From positions 3,980,314 to 4,044,313 of the forward strand of contig NZ_CP036271.1 of NCBI RefSeq assembly GCF_007745175.1: a DNA stretch of 64,000 bases. The letters run 5' to 3'. The notes beneath the pieces were generated by a model. It saw only the letters and a list, made by a program, of their open reading frames with translations. It had not been told where the DNA came from and made no database searches. Below are positions 36,648 to 45,459 of this stretch, one piece after another. Each line of letters starts with the position of its first letter. Position 1 is the stretch's first letter. The stretch comes from Caulifigura coniformis (lineage in GTDB: Bacteria; Planctomycetota; Planctomycetia; Planctomycetales; Planctomycetaceae). Both the position numbers and the translations under genes were made by a program.

Positions 36648-38306
36648 ATGTACAAACTGCTGCTTTCGAGCCGGTATCTTCGCACACGGTTCATTGCGCT
36701 CGCCAGCATTGTCAGTGTGATGCTTGGCGTCGCCACGATGATCGTGGTGAACAGCGTGATGACGGGCTTCAGCATGCAGATGCGTGAGCGGATTCACGGT
36801 ATTCTCGCGGACGTGATGATCGAGACGCAGAGCGCCGACGGCGAAGATCATCCCGAACACTACATCCGGGCGATCGAAGACGCCGCAGGGCAGTACATCG
36901 AGGCGATCACGCCGACCGTCGAGGTGTACGGCATGATGACCTTTCATTTCATGGGGATGCCTTTCAACCGGCCGGTCACGCTGATCGGAATTGATCCGCA
37001 CGGGAAGGATCTCGTCAGTCCGCTGAAGGAATACCTCCGCAGCCGCCAGACACGGCATGAAGGAGAGACTCTGGTCGGCCCGGAACGCCCGGTCGATGAG
37101 CCGCTGGACTGGTCACTGTCGGAGCCGGCACGGAAGTATCGGGAAAACTGGGCTCCCTACGAGCGCAACCGCCAGGAAATGGCTGCGATGGAAGGGGAGC
37201 TGGCCGCGCCGAACGTCGTGATGGCCTCGGCCGATTCGAATTCGTCGACGGCCGTCGAGCCGGCCGATGTTTCACCGTTTGGCCCCGTGGACGGGATGGT
37301 CGATCCGTTCGGGGAGTCGTCGGGGACGTCGCCCGATTCCACGGCCCCGCAGCCGGCCCGGCTGTTTGTCGGGGAAGGCCTGTTTTCGTTCCTCGAGACG
37401 GGCGAAGACGGCAAGCCGGTCCAGAAGTTCGTCGTCCTGCCAGGTGAGGACGTGAGCATTACCACCGTCAAGCAGGGCAAGCCTGAGCCGGTCAGCTTCA
37501 AGGCAACGGTGGTCGACCTCTTCAAAAGCGGGATGAGCGAATACGACTCGACGCTCGTGTTCTGCAGCCTGGAGCATCTCCAGAAGTTCCGCGGGATGAT
37601 GTCGCCGCCGGAAAAGCCAGGCGCGGGTGCGACTCAGCCGCAGATTGAAAAATGGATGGCCGCGATGAACGGCTGGCAGAGCAACGAGAACCTCGACTGG
37701 CGGAACGGGAAGTTCACGACGCTGCAGATCAAGCTGAAGGACCCGCGGACTGCGGGAACCGTCGTGGACCTTCTCCGGAGGTGCCGCGACCTCGAATTCC
37801 ATCGGTTCCAGGTGAAAACGTGGGAGCAGAAGCAGGGGCCGCTGCTGGAAGCCGTTGAAGTGGAGTCGGCGATCCTGAACGTGCTGCTGTTTCTGATCAT
37901 TACGGTGGCCGGGTTCGGCATTCTCGCGATCTTCTACATGATCGTGGTCGAGAAAACGCGCGACATCGGGATCCTGAAGGCGCTCGGCGCAAGCTCGCGG
38001 GGCGTGATGTCGATCTTCCTGGGATACGGACTGGCGCTCGGAATCGTAGGAAGTGGCGTCGGGGTGGGAATCGGCCTGCTGTTCGTCCACTACATCAACG
38101 AGATCGAGCATGTCATCTCGTGGATCCTGGGACGCAAGGTGTTCGACGAAAACATTTACTACTTCCACGAGATCCCGACCGTCGTGCAGCCCGGCATGGT
38201 GGCCTGGGTGGCGCTGGGGGCCGTGGTGATCGCGGTGCTGGCGAGCGTGTTGCCGGCGCGTCGCGCGTCGTCGCTGCATCCGGTCCGCGCCCTGCGTTTT
38301 GAGTAA
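36648..38306 (+). CDS. Lipoprotein-release ABC transporter permease (LolC/LolE family)
   Basis: 552 residues from the ATG at 36648; typical LolC/LolE is about 400-415. TM1 at about 18-42 (FIALASIVSVMLGVATMIVV) is followed by a long periplasmic domain (about 45-400). It includes a Ser/Pro/Ala-rich insertion near 190-240 (SADSNSSTAVEPADVSPFGP region). Three C-terminal FtsX-type helices follow, with the coupling loop EKTRDIGILKALGASSRGVM. With the ATPase gene 79 nt downstream it would extract lipoproteins from the inner membrane for transfer to the outer membrane. Only one permease gene is present, so a homodimeric arrangement is likely. Confidence 0.9.
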   Translation: MYKLLLSSRYLRTRFIALASIVSVMLGVATMIVVNSVMTGFSMQMRERIHGILADVMIETQSADGEDHPEHYIRAIEDAAGQYIEAITPTVEVYGMMTFHFMGMPFNRPVTLIGIDPHGKDLVSPLKEYLRSRQTRHEGETLVGPERPVDEPLDWSLSEPARKYRENWAPYERNRQEMAAMEGELAAPNVVMASADSNSSTAVEPADVSPFGPVDGMVDPFGESSGTSPDSTAPQPARLFVGEGLFSFLETGEDGKPVQKFVVLPGEDVSITTVKQGKPEPVSFKATVVDLFKSGMSEYDSTLVFCSLEHLQKFRGMMSPPEKPGAGATQPQIEKWMAAMNGWQSNENLDWRNGKFTTLQIKLKDPRTAGTVVDLLRRCRDLEFHRFQVKTWEQKQGPLLEAVEVESAILNVLLFLIITVAGFGILAIFYMIVVEKTRDIGILKALGASSRGVMSIFLGYGLALGIVGSGVGVGIGLLFVHYINEIEHVISWILGRKVFDENIYYFHEIPTVVQPGMVAWVALGAVVIAVLASVLPARRASSLHPVRALRFE

Positions 38307-38385
38307 GAGGCATCAGGGGGCTGACGCCCCCCGCTCGCCTGACTTCGACAGTTCACTCCTGACCACATTCCTTTCAGGCGAACCG

Positions 38386-39135
38386 ATGCCAGCGGCCACT
38401 CCTTCGATCGTCCCCATGCAGAAATCGGCATCGCCCTATCTCGCCGCCCAGGCGCTCGACAAGGCCTACCGCAAAGGGCAGTGTGCGGTGCCCGTGCTCC
38501 GCGGAGTCGACATCACGGTGCAGAAAGGGGAGTTCCTTTCCATCGTCGGCCAGTCGGGCTCGGGGAAAAGCACGCTGCTGCACCTGCTCGGCCTGCTCGA
38601 CGTTCCCGACATGGGACGGGTGTCACTGAACGGCAAACGGATCGACGACCTGCCGGCATCGACGCGCGACGAACTCCGCAATCGTGTGTTCGGATTCGTC
38701 TTCCAGTTCTACCATCTCCTCCCGGAACTCACGCTGCTGGAGAACGTGCTCTCAACGCTCATGATCCGGCATTCCGTGTTCGAATACTGGCGGATGCGGG
38801 GCCAGTTCCGCGACGCGGCCTGCTCGATGATCGAGAAGGTCGGCCTGGCGCATCGTCTGAAGCACCGGCCCTCGGAGCTTTCGGGCGGCGAGATGCAGCG
38901 GGCGGCGATTGCCCGGGCACTGGTCGGCCAGCCGGAAGTCCTGCTGGCGGATGAACCGACCGGAAATCTCGACGTCCAGACGGGGCGGGAGATCATGTCG
39001 CTGCTGACGAAGCTGAACGCCGACGAGAAGCTGACGATCGTCATGGTGACGCACGACGACGCGATCGCCCGCCGGGCGGAGCGGATCGTGAACCTGCGCG
39101 AAGGGCGGCTACAGTCGCTCGAAGACGCGGCCTGA
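38386..39135 (+). CDS. lolD: Lipoprotein-release ABC transporter ATPase (LolD family)
   Basis: 249 residues from the ATG at 38386; an in-frame TTG at 38299 inside the permease gene and an ATG at 38416 are alternatives. Walker A SIVGQSGSGKSTLLHLL, Q-loop FVFQFYHLLPELTLLENV, signature LSGGEMQRAAIARAL, Walker B VLLADEPTGNLD and the switch His in VMVTHDDA are all present. The LSGGEMQR/NLD wording is typical of LolD and MacB-like ATPases. It powers the upstream permease. About 25 extra N-terminal residues precede the usual domain start. Confidence 0.92.
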   Translation: MPAATPSIVPMQKSASPYLAAQALDKAYRKGQCAVPVLRGVDITVQKGEFLSIVGQSGSGKSTLLHLLGLLDVPDMGRVSLNGKRIDDLPASTRDELRNRVFGFVFQFYHLLPELTLLENVLSTLMIRHSVFEYWRMRGQFRDAACSMIEKVGLAHRLKHRPSELSGGEMQRAAIARALVGQPEVLLADEPTGNLDVQTGREIMSLLTKLNADEKLTIVMVTHDDAIARRAERIVNLREGRLQSLEDAA

Positions 39136-39389
39136 AGTCGATCGCCGTCCATTTCCTCCGTGTGGCGCTGTCGACTCCGTGTCTTCCAGGGCCAGCGGAT
39201 TGACGATTCGCCCAGCGGCCTGCTCAAGACCGTTTCAGCCCGACCGTTCTTCGTTGACGCCGTTGGCGGGCGGTGATTCCTGTCTGCGAACTCACAAGCA
39301 GGGCAGGGTGTCTGGAGAATGGCTGCTGTCGGATTTAGACTCCGGGCGAGTCATCCCGAGTCTTTCATTTTCAGCTGATTGAGTCTGCC

Positions 39390-40253
39390 ATGCAGGTGTA
39401 CGTCAACGGGGCCCTCCTTCCGAAGGAACAGGCTGTCGTCAGTGTTTTCGACCACGGGCTGCTGTATGGCGATGGCGTGTTCGAGGGGATCCGCGTCTAT
39501 GGAGGGAAGGTGTTCCTCCTGGGCGAGCACATCGAGCGGCTGTACGAAAGCGCGCGGGCGATCCGGCTGGTGATGCCCATCTCGCCGGCGGAGATGACCG
39601 CGGCCGTTGAGAAGACCGTGGCCGCGAACGGCATCAGGGATGGATACGTGCGTCTGGTCGTGACGCGCGGCTCGGGGTCTTTGGGTCTCGACATCCGGAA
39701 GACGAGCGATCCGCAGGTGATCGTGATCGCCGATACGATCTCGCTCTATCCGGCCGAATTGTACGAAAAGGGAATGCAGATCATCACGGCGAGCACGATC
39801 CGGAATCATCCGGCGGCGCTCAGCCCGCGGATCAAGTCGCTCAACTACCTGAACAACATCCTCGCGAAGATCGAGGCGACGGATGCCGGGGCTCCCGAAG
39901 CGATCATGCTCAACCACAAAGGGGACGTCGCCGAGTGCACGGGCGACAACCTGTTCCTGGTGAAGAAGGGGGAACTGCTGACGCCCCCGGTCGATTCGGG
40001 CGTCCTCGATGGCGTCACGCGGCGGGCCGTGATGCGGCTGGCCGAAGGGGCAGGGGTGACGGTCCGCGAAGTCACGCTTCAGCGGCACGACGTGTATGTC
40101 GCGGACGAGTGTTTCCTGACCGGGACGGCGGCGGAAGTGATTCCGGTCGTGGGCGTCGATGGTCGGATGATCGGCGACGGGAAGCCGGGGCCGGTCACGC
40201 AGGATCTGCGCCAGCGATTCCAGCGACTGACGCGGGGCGAACTCACGTTGTAA
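39390..40253 (+). CDS. ilvE: Branched-chain amino-acid aminotransferase (class IV)
   Basis: 287-residue fold-type IV PLP enzyme, last step of Leu/Ile/Val synthesis. VFDHGLLYGDGVFEGIRVYGG at 19-39 is the family N-terminus. The PLP lysine is Lys149 in PRIKSLNYLNNILAK. GDNLFLVKKGELLTPPVDSGV, LDGVTRR and CFLTGTAAEVIPV follow in order. D-amino-acid aminotransferase is a close relative, but the motif set and length fit IlvE best. A hairpin lies 7 nt past the stop. Confidence 0.9.
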   Translation: MQVYVNGALLPKEQAVVSVFDHGLLYGDGVFEGIRVYGGKVFLLGEHIERLYESARAIRLVMPISPAEMTAAVEKTVAANGIRDGYVRLVVTRGSGSLGLDIRKTSDPQVIVIADTISLYPAELYEKGMQIITASTIRNHPAALSPRIKSLNYLNNILAKIEATDAGAPEAIMLNHKGDVAECTGDNLFLVKKGELLTPPVDSGVLDGVTRRAVMRLAEGAGVTVREVTLQRHDVYVADECFLTGTAAEVIPVVGVDGRMIGDGKPGPVTQDLRQRFQRLTRGELTL

Positions 40254-40259
40254 CGACCC

Positions 40260-40280
40260 GGCTCCCGGTTAGTGGGAGCC
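40260..40280 (+). terminator. Hairpin just after ilvE
   Basis: 7-bp perfect stem GGCTCCC/GGGAGCC with a 7-nt loop, starting 7 nt after the ilvE stop. No T-tract follows, so it may mark a factor-dependent terminator or a 3' stability element. Confidence 0.5.
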
Positions 40281-40328
40281 AGGGCCGTCCGCACGGTGGC
40301 CAAATTCAGACCGGGGTGCGAATCCGGA

Positions 40329-40526
40329 TCAGTGTCCGAAATCGGACGAGGCGGCGTTCGGCCTGTCGCCGAGGATGTCCTGGCGGCGCCGGGACTCGGC
40401 TTTGACGCCGAGCATCGTGAGCAGGACGAGCGCCGAAACGACGAGACCGCAGACGAGCAGGGCGACGCTGGGATCGACGCCCGCGCTGCGGACCTGGACG
40501 TTGGATCGGAGGCGTTCTCGGGACAT
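40329..40526 (-). CDS. Possible single-pass membrane microprotein
   Basis: 65 residues from the ATG at 40526 in an otherwise gene-free 559-nt gap. One clear hydrophobic helix (VALLVCGLVVSALVLLTMLG) is at about 21-40, with basic residues on both sides and a polar tail. The frame is open further upstream, but that part is not hydrophobic or conserved-looking. No good Shine-Dalgarno precedes the ATG, so this is a candidate only. The rest of the gap (40527-40753) shows no gene. Confidence 0.35.
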   Translation of the reverse strand: MSRERLRSNVQVRSAGVDPSVALLVCGLVVSALVLLTMLGVKAESRRRQDILGDRPNAASSDFGH

Positions 40527-40753
40527 CGGATCGTTTCTGGAGGAAGGCAGCCGGAAGTCTCTGATCCCGTGCAGCGTCCATACCGTGGGCCGGGCGATCG
40601 GGAGTCGTGCCGGAACCTTGGAAAAGAGCGGGGCGCAGCCTGCGGGGCGCGCACAGGCTGTTTCGATTTCTGAACATCGGCGCCAATCTTCCGAAGCGCC
40701 GATTCCGGCCGAAATCGGAGAGTCCTTCGTCGTCAAGGCCCTTGAGGGTGCGC

Positions 40754-40759
40754 TATAAT
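40754..40759 (+). promoter_or_regulatory. Possible -10 element of the kinase gene
   Basis: Exact consensus TATAAT 53 nt upstream of the kinase GTG. The region 17 nt further upstream does not resemble TTGACA, so support rests on the -10 alone. Confidence 0.4.
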
Positions 40760-40812
40760 CGGTTGGCGCGTCGACGGCGCGTCTCTACGGCCCCGCGGAA
40801 GGACGGACTATC

Positions 40813-42291
40813 GTGGCGAATACGATCATCGACGACTACGAGCTCGTGAACTGCCTGGCCACGGGCAATATTTCACAGATCTGGGAAGTGAAGCAGGTCT
40901 CGTCGAGCCAGACTTTCGCGATGAAGCTGCTGCTGCCGGAAGCGCTCGCGGACGCCGATCACAAGGCGTCGCTCAAGCACGAAGCGTCGGTGGGGAAGAG
41001 GTTCGACCACCCCAACATCATCCGCATTCTCGACCTGAAGCTCTCCAAGAAGCACGGCTACTTCACGATGGAGTACTTCCGGGCTCCGAACCTGAAGTCG
41101 ATGCTGCGGAGCGACCTGACGGGCGCTCGGGTGCGCGTGAAGAAGCTGATGGAATGCGTCACCCAGGCCCTGGCCCACATCCATGAAAAGGGATGGGTGC
41201 ACCGCGACGTGAAGCCGGACAACATCCTCATCAGCAAAGGATCGGAAATCCGCGTCATCGACTTTTCGCTGGCGGCTCCCCCCAAGGGGGGAGTGGGGCG
41301 TCTCCTCCACAGCAGGAAGGGGGCCGTCATTTCAGGCACGAAGACCTATCTACCTCCCGAGTTAATCCAGCGCGAGCCGCTGGGGATTGCCGCCGATATC
41401 TACAGTCTGGGAGTGACGCTCTACGAAGTGCTGTGCGGACGCCCGCCGTTCATCAGCGGGAATCCGAACGAACTGCTGATGATGCATGTGCGCGACAGGC
41501 CCGAGAAGCCGTCGGGCTGGAACGATAACGTGACGCCCGAGTGTGATGCGCTCGTGCTGTCGATGCTGGCCAAGAAGCCGAAGGACCGCCCCGCGAACAT
41601 GCAGGAGATCTTCGCGGCAGTCCGGAACCTGAAGTTCTTCAAGGTTGAGGCGGACGACTACGCAAAGCAGAAGGCCTCCCAGAAGGAAGAAGACTTTTCC
41701 AAGAGCCTGAGCGCGCGGCTCGACAGCCGCGTTGATGCCGGCCGAACCGACGAGGAGAAGGCGTTCGTCGCTGCGGAGGCCAAGAGAATCGCCACTGAAA
41801 AAGCGGCGATGCTCGACGCAGCAAAACGGCGGCTGGCGAAGAAGGGGAGTTCGAGCACCCCGGTTCCCGCAAAGCCCGGCGCCGCCGCGGCGGCCCCACA
41901 GTCGCCCGCTCCGATGCCAATGCCGATGCCCGTGGCGCCGCCGGCATACGGCTACCCGCCGGGCTACCCGCAGCCGATGATGCCGGGTTACGCCCCGATG
42001 CCTGGGATGCCGATGCCCGGCATGCCCGGCGCAGGAATGCCGATGCCCGGTATGCCGGGTTACGCCCCAATGCCTGGGATGCCCATGCCGGGCATGGCGC
42101 CAGGAATGATGCCCGGCGCCCAGATGCCGGGGATGCCTCCCGGAGCGATGCCCGGTTTCCCGGCGGCTCCGCTGCGTCCTCCCCTGGCGCCGGCCCCCCT
42201 GCCTCCTTCCGCGAAGGCAGCGCCCGCGCCCCAGCCCGCGAAGCCCGCCGAAGAGATTCCGCTGATGGAAGAGCTTCCGGACGTGCTCTGA
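40813..42291 (+). CDS. Ser/Thr protein kinase with Met/Pro/Gly repeat tail
   Basis: 492 residues from a GTG. Hanks-type kinase at 8-275: Lys38 (AMKLL), Glu57, catalytic loop HRDVKPDN (130-137) and Asp150 are kept. The glycine-rich loop reads LATGNISQIW, without the GxGxxG pattern. The DFG motif is DFS (150-152), and APE is PPE (181-183). A charged helical linker (about 280-350) leads to a tail rich in Met, Pro, Gly and Ala, with a 24-residue repeat. No transmembrane helix or sensor domain is visible, so it is probably cytoplasmic. The catalytic set suggests an active enzyme with a loose nucleotide loop; reduced activity is also possible. FHA readers such as the protein at 19255 could be partners, but this is inference. 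Confidence 0.9.
   Translation: MANTIIDDYELVNCLATGNISQIWEVKQVSSSQTFAMKLLLPEALADADHKASLKHEASVGKRFDHPNIIRILDLKLSKKHGYFTMEYFRAPNLKSMLRSDLTGARVRVKKLMECVTQALAHIHEKGWVHRDVKPDNILISKGSEIRVIDFSLAAPPKGGVGRLLHSRKGAVISGTKTYLPPELIQREPLGIAADIYSLGVTLYEVLCGRPPFISGNPNELLMMHVRDRPEKPSGWNDNVTPECDALVLSMLAKKPKDRPANMQEIFAAVRNLKFFKVEADDYAKQKASQKEEDFSKSLSARLDSRVDAGRTDEEKAFVAAEAKRIATEKAAMLDAAKRRLAKKGSSSTPVPAKPGAAAAAPQSPAPMPMPMPVAPPAYGYPPGYPQPMMPGYAPMPGMPMPGMPGAGMPMPGMPGYAPMPGMPMPGMAPGMMPGAQMPGMPPGAMPGFPAAPLRPPLAPAPLPPSAKAAPAPQPAKPAEEIPLMEELPDVL
41980..42105 (+). repeat. 72-nt in-frame repeat in the kinase tail
   Basis: A 72-nt unit (24 residues, beginning MPGYAPMPGMPMPG) runs from 41980 to 42051 and starts again at 42052, where about 54 nt are clearly repeated before diverging. 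Shorter MPGM motifs continue to about 42160. Such repeats can change length by slippage. Confidence 0.75.
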
Positions 42292-42426
42292 GGCATCCCG
42301 ATTGGGGCGACGCCTGCTACACTCTGCCCCGATCAACCTGCGCGCCGCGTCGAGGCCCGGCCGCTCCACAATCTCCTGACATCGCCGGGGCTTCCTGCAC
42401 GGAGGAGCCAGGGCGCCACGATTCGC

Positions 42427-43416
42427 ATGGCCGCATTGAATCCACTCCCCTTCGAGAAGCCGATTTTCGACCTCGAAGCCCAGATCGAGCAGCTGGAACG
42501 CCAGCCCCATTCGTCGGACGAATTGAAGGAGTCGATCCGGCAACTTCGTCTCGAACTCGTGCGTCGCACGCGCGAAATCTACGAAGGACTGAAGCCCTGG
42601 GAAGTGGTCAGCGTGGCGCGGCATCCCAACCGTCCGCAGACGATGGATTACGTCGAGCTGATCTTCGACGAGTTCGTCGAACTGCACGGCGATCGGGCGT
42701 TCGGCGACGACCGCGCGATCCTCTCGGGGCTGGCCCGCATCGATGACCAGAAGGTGGTCTTCATCGGTCAGCACAAGGGACGGAACCTCGATGAGCGGAT
42801 CGAGCACAACTACGGAATGGCGCATCCCGAGGGGTATCGCAAGGCCCTGCTCCGGATGGAGATGGCCGCGAAGTACCACCTGCCGGTCGTCTGCTTCATC
42901 GACACCGCGGGAGCGTATCCCGGCATCGGCGCCGAAGAGCGCGGCCAGGCCTACCAGATCGCGCTCAACCTGCGGGAGATGTCCCGCGTCAAGACGCCGA
43001 TCGTGTGCATCGTGATCGGCGAAGGCGGCTCGGGCGGCGCTCTCGGAATTGGCATCGGCGATCATGTCGCCGTTCTGCAGTATGCGTACTACTCGGTCAT
43101 CAGCCCGGAAGGCTGCGCCGGCATTCTCTGGAAGCATCCGAAGTTCGCCGACAAGGCCGCGGACGCCCTGCGCTTCACGGCGAAGGATCTGCTGCAGTTC
43201 GGCGTGGTGGATGAAGTGATCGCCGAGCCGCTCGGCGGCGCGCATCGCGATCATCGTCGCATGGCCATTTCGCTCAAGGCGTCGATCCTGCAGGCGCTCA
43301 AGCAACTGCGCCCGCTGTCGCTCGAGCAGGTTCTCGACCGGCGTTACGAGAAGTTTCGCCGGATCGGCATGTTCGAAGAGAACGCCGCGGAGATCGTCGC
43401 GGCGGAAGCCGGCTGA
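42427..43416 (+). CDS. accA: Acetyl-CoA carboxylase carboxyltransferase, alpha subunit
   Basis: 329 residues. Transfers CO2 from carboxybiotin to acetyl-CoA, making malonyl-CoA for fatty acids. The N-terminal helical segment PFEKPIFDLEAQIEQLER, the crotonase-fold core (FIGQHKGRNLDERIEHNYGM) and the oxyanion region VCIVIGEGGSGGALGIGIGD are all typical, as is the length. A 9-bp imperfect hairpin with an internal extended -10-like TGCTACACT (42315-42323) lies in the 135-nt upstream gap. The other carboxylase subunits are not in this window. Confidence 0.96.
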   Translation: MAALNPLPFEKPIFDLEAQIEQLERQPHSSDELKESIRQLRLELVRRTREIYEGLKPWEVVSVARHPNRPQTMDYVELIFDEFVELHGDRAFGDDRAILSGLARIDDQKVVFIGQHKGRNLDERIEHNYGMAHPEGYRKALLRMEMAAKYHLPVVCFIDTAGAYPGIGAEERGQAYQIALNLREMSRVKTPIVCIVIGEGGSGGALGIGIGDHVAVLQYAYYSVISPEGCAGILWKHPKFADKAADALRFTAKDLLQFGVVDEVIAEPLGGAHRDHRRMAISLKASILQALKQLRPLSLEQVLDRRYEKFRRIGMFEENAAEIVAAEAG

Positions 43417-43470
43417 AGCGAGTTCGCCGCGACGCGCAACAGGGGCCGTTCTTCTGCATGAGAGCACACC

Positions 43471-45024
43471 ATGGTTCGCGCACTTGTCGTCTTCCTCGTT
43501 GTTGTCGGCGTTCCCTGCTGTCACCTGTCCGCCGCCGATCCGCAGCCGTGGAGGAAAGCGATCGAGGAGCTTCAGGCCCGGCCGGAATACCGGCATTCGC
43601 ACTGGGGCATACTGGTCGCTGATCTCAAGACCGGTGACACCGTTTTCGAGATGAACAGCGACAAGCTGTTCGCGCCGGCGTCCGTCACGAAGCTGTTCAG
43701 CGTCTCGGCGGCATGGGCCGAACTGGGACCGGACCACCGGTTTTACACTCCGGTGTTCCGCCGCGGGGAAGTGGTCGACGGCGGCCGCCTGGAAGGGGAT
43801 CTGATTCTCCAGTCGGTCGGCGATCTGACGCTCGGCGGACGGACGACTCCCGAGGGTCGGATCGCGTTCCGCAACGTCGACCATACGTACGCCAACGGCA
43901 ATCACTCCGCGCAGCTCGTGGAGGAAGATCCGCTGGCGGGGGTGCGATCGTTGGCGCGGCAGGTGAAACAATCGGGCATCGCCCGGATCACCGGCGAGAT
44001 CCTGGTGGATGACCGGCTGTTCGACTCCGCTCCGAGCACCGGGAGTGGTCCGACGCGGGTCACTCCGGTGCTCCTCAACGACAATGTCCTCGACATCCTG
44101 GTGACGCCGGCGGAAGCGGGGCAGCCGGCGAGGGTCGCCACGCGTCCCGAGGGGTCGGTCATTCGCGTCGACTCACTGGTCGAAACGATCGCGGCGGACG
44201 GCAAGGTGAATCTTCGCTACTTTTGGGGCGGCCCGGGGCGTGTTGTGGTCCGCGGAGAGATTCCGGCCGGCCGGCCGCCGGTCGTGAAGGTGCTCGAATG
44301 GGGCGATCCCGACTTCACGCTGCGGGCGGCGTTCATCGACTCACTCAGGGCCGAGGGCGTGACGGTCGACGCGAGCGCGTTCGTGCCGCAGCGCTCCGGA
44401 AGCCTGCCGCCGGCTGCGTGGTATTCCGGCGCTCCGCTGGTGGCGTCTCTCGAGTCGCCGACGTTCGCCGAAAACGCGCGGCTGATTTTGAAGGTCAGCC
44501 ACAACCTGCATGCCAGCACGCTGCCGCTGCTCCTGGCCGCCCGGCGCGGACGGCGCACGCTCTCTGAGGGGCTCCAGGTGGAGGGTGAGATTCTCGCCCG
44601 TCTGGGGGTCGACCGGGACACGATTTCTTTCGGAGGAGGAGCAGGGGGAGACAGGGCCGATTTCGTGACTCCGCGGGCAACGCTTCAGCTGCTCCGATCG
44701 TGGTCGGTCCGTCCTGATTTCGATCGCTTCCGGGACTGCCTGCCGATCCTGGGTGTCGACGGGACGCTGGCGACGATTGGCGTCGACAGCCCGGCCAAAG
44801 GGAAAGTTTTTGCGAAGACCGGCACGCTCTACTGGGACAACCTGTTGAACGACCGGACCGTCCTGACGGCCAAGGGACTGGCGGGCTACATCGACGCGGC
44901 GAGCGGCCGGAAGCTGGCCTTCGCGTTCTTCGTCGGCATGACCCATTTGCCGAACTCGGAGGCGACGGTGCGGGAGGGCAAGACGCTGGGCCAGCTGGCG
45001 GAGATCTTCCAGCAGGCCTTCTGA
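43471..45024 (+). CDS. dacB: D-alanyl-D-alanine carboxypeptidase/endopeptidase, PBP4 type (S13)
   Basis: 517 residues. Signal peptide ends near residue 21 (CCHLSAAD). Active-site motifs are in order: SVTK at 71-74 (Ser71 nucleophile), SHN near 345 (LKVSHNLHAST), and KTG near 450 (VFAKTGTLYW). The large insertion between SxxK and SxN characteristic of class C PBPs is present. It would cleave peptidoglycan cross-links or terminal D-Ala in the periplasm, which fits the finding that planctomycetes do have a peptidoglycan wall. Confidence 0.93.
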   Translation: MVRALVVFLVVVGVPCCHLSAADPQPWRKAIEELQARPEYRHSHWGILVADLKTGDTVFEMNSDKLFAPASVTKLFSVSAAWAELGPDHRFYTPVFRRGEVVDGGRLEGDLILQSVGDLTLGGRTTPEGRIAFRNVDHTYANGNHSAQLVEEDPLAGVRSLARQVKQSGIARITGEILVDDRLFDSAPSTGSGPTRVTPVLLNDNVLDILVTPAEAGQPARVATRPEGSVIRVDSLVETIAADGKVNLRYFWGGPGRVVVRGEIPAGRPPVVKVLEWGDPDFTLRAAFIDSLRAEGVTVDASAFVPQRSGSLPPAAWYSGAPLVASLESPTFAENARLILKVSHNLHASTLPLLLAARRGRRTLSEGLQVEGEILARLGVDRDTISFGGGAGGDRADFVTPRATLQLLRSWSVRPDFDRFRDCLPILGVDGTLATIGVDSPAKGKVFAKTGTLYWDNLLNDRTVLTAKGLAGYIDAASGRKLAFAFFVGMTHLPNSEATVREGKTLGQLAEIFQQAF

Positions 45025-45459
45025 TGGCCCGGCGGCAATCAGCGTGAATCCCTCGGAAAACCCCCATCCCAAGGGAACATAACGGACATTATCGGACGTT
45101 GGAGAACAGGTCTTTTCGGGATGTCACACGGCTCTTGCGGCCGTGCGACCCCTTCGCCTCGCTGCCCGGCTGTGGGCCGCGGCGCTTGTCGACATGGTCT
45201 CTCGCCTGGTCATGAATCCTCTGTTCGCGGCTGTGTCGGAGTGATCGCTCGAAGGTGGGCCGGACGGATCGGATTCGATCGGCGGCGTGCCTCGGGCGCC
45301 GCGATCCGGGATTCCGGATGCGGGTTCGTTCTCCCCCTGCCGGAAATGTGATACGAACCGATCCGGGGGTGCAAGCCCCTCCCTCGGGCCACCCCTCGCC
45401 CCGGTCACGGTCGACCTGGCGGCGGCGCCTGAAACTGGATCAGCAGAAGCGAGTCAGGA
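45025..45459. other. Intergenic gap between dacB and tyrS
   Basis: No gene is supported. Stem CACGGC/GCCGTG with a 7-nt loop at 45127-45145 belongs to the REP-like set. Several further GC-rich inverted segments lie between 45280 and 45390. I looked for a T-box or other tRNA-sensing leader before tyrS and saw no T-box sequence or terminator/antiterminator pair. Confidence 0.4.

Noticed and set aside
41362-43971. An 869-codon minus-strand frame across the kinase, accA and the start of dacB
   Set aside because: It crosses three clear plus-strand genes and is Arg/His/Gly-rich in the way antisense frames are; no domain is visible.
45280-45459. GC-rich structured leader before tyrS considered as a T-box or other riboswitch
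   Set aside because: No T-box sequence, specifier loop or terminator/antiterminator pair could be identified; the inverted segments are short.
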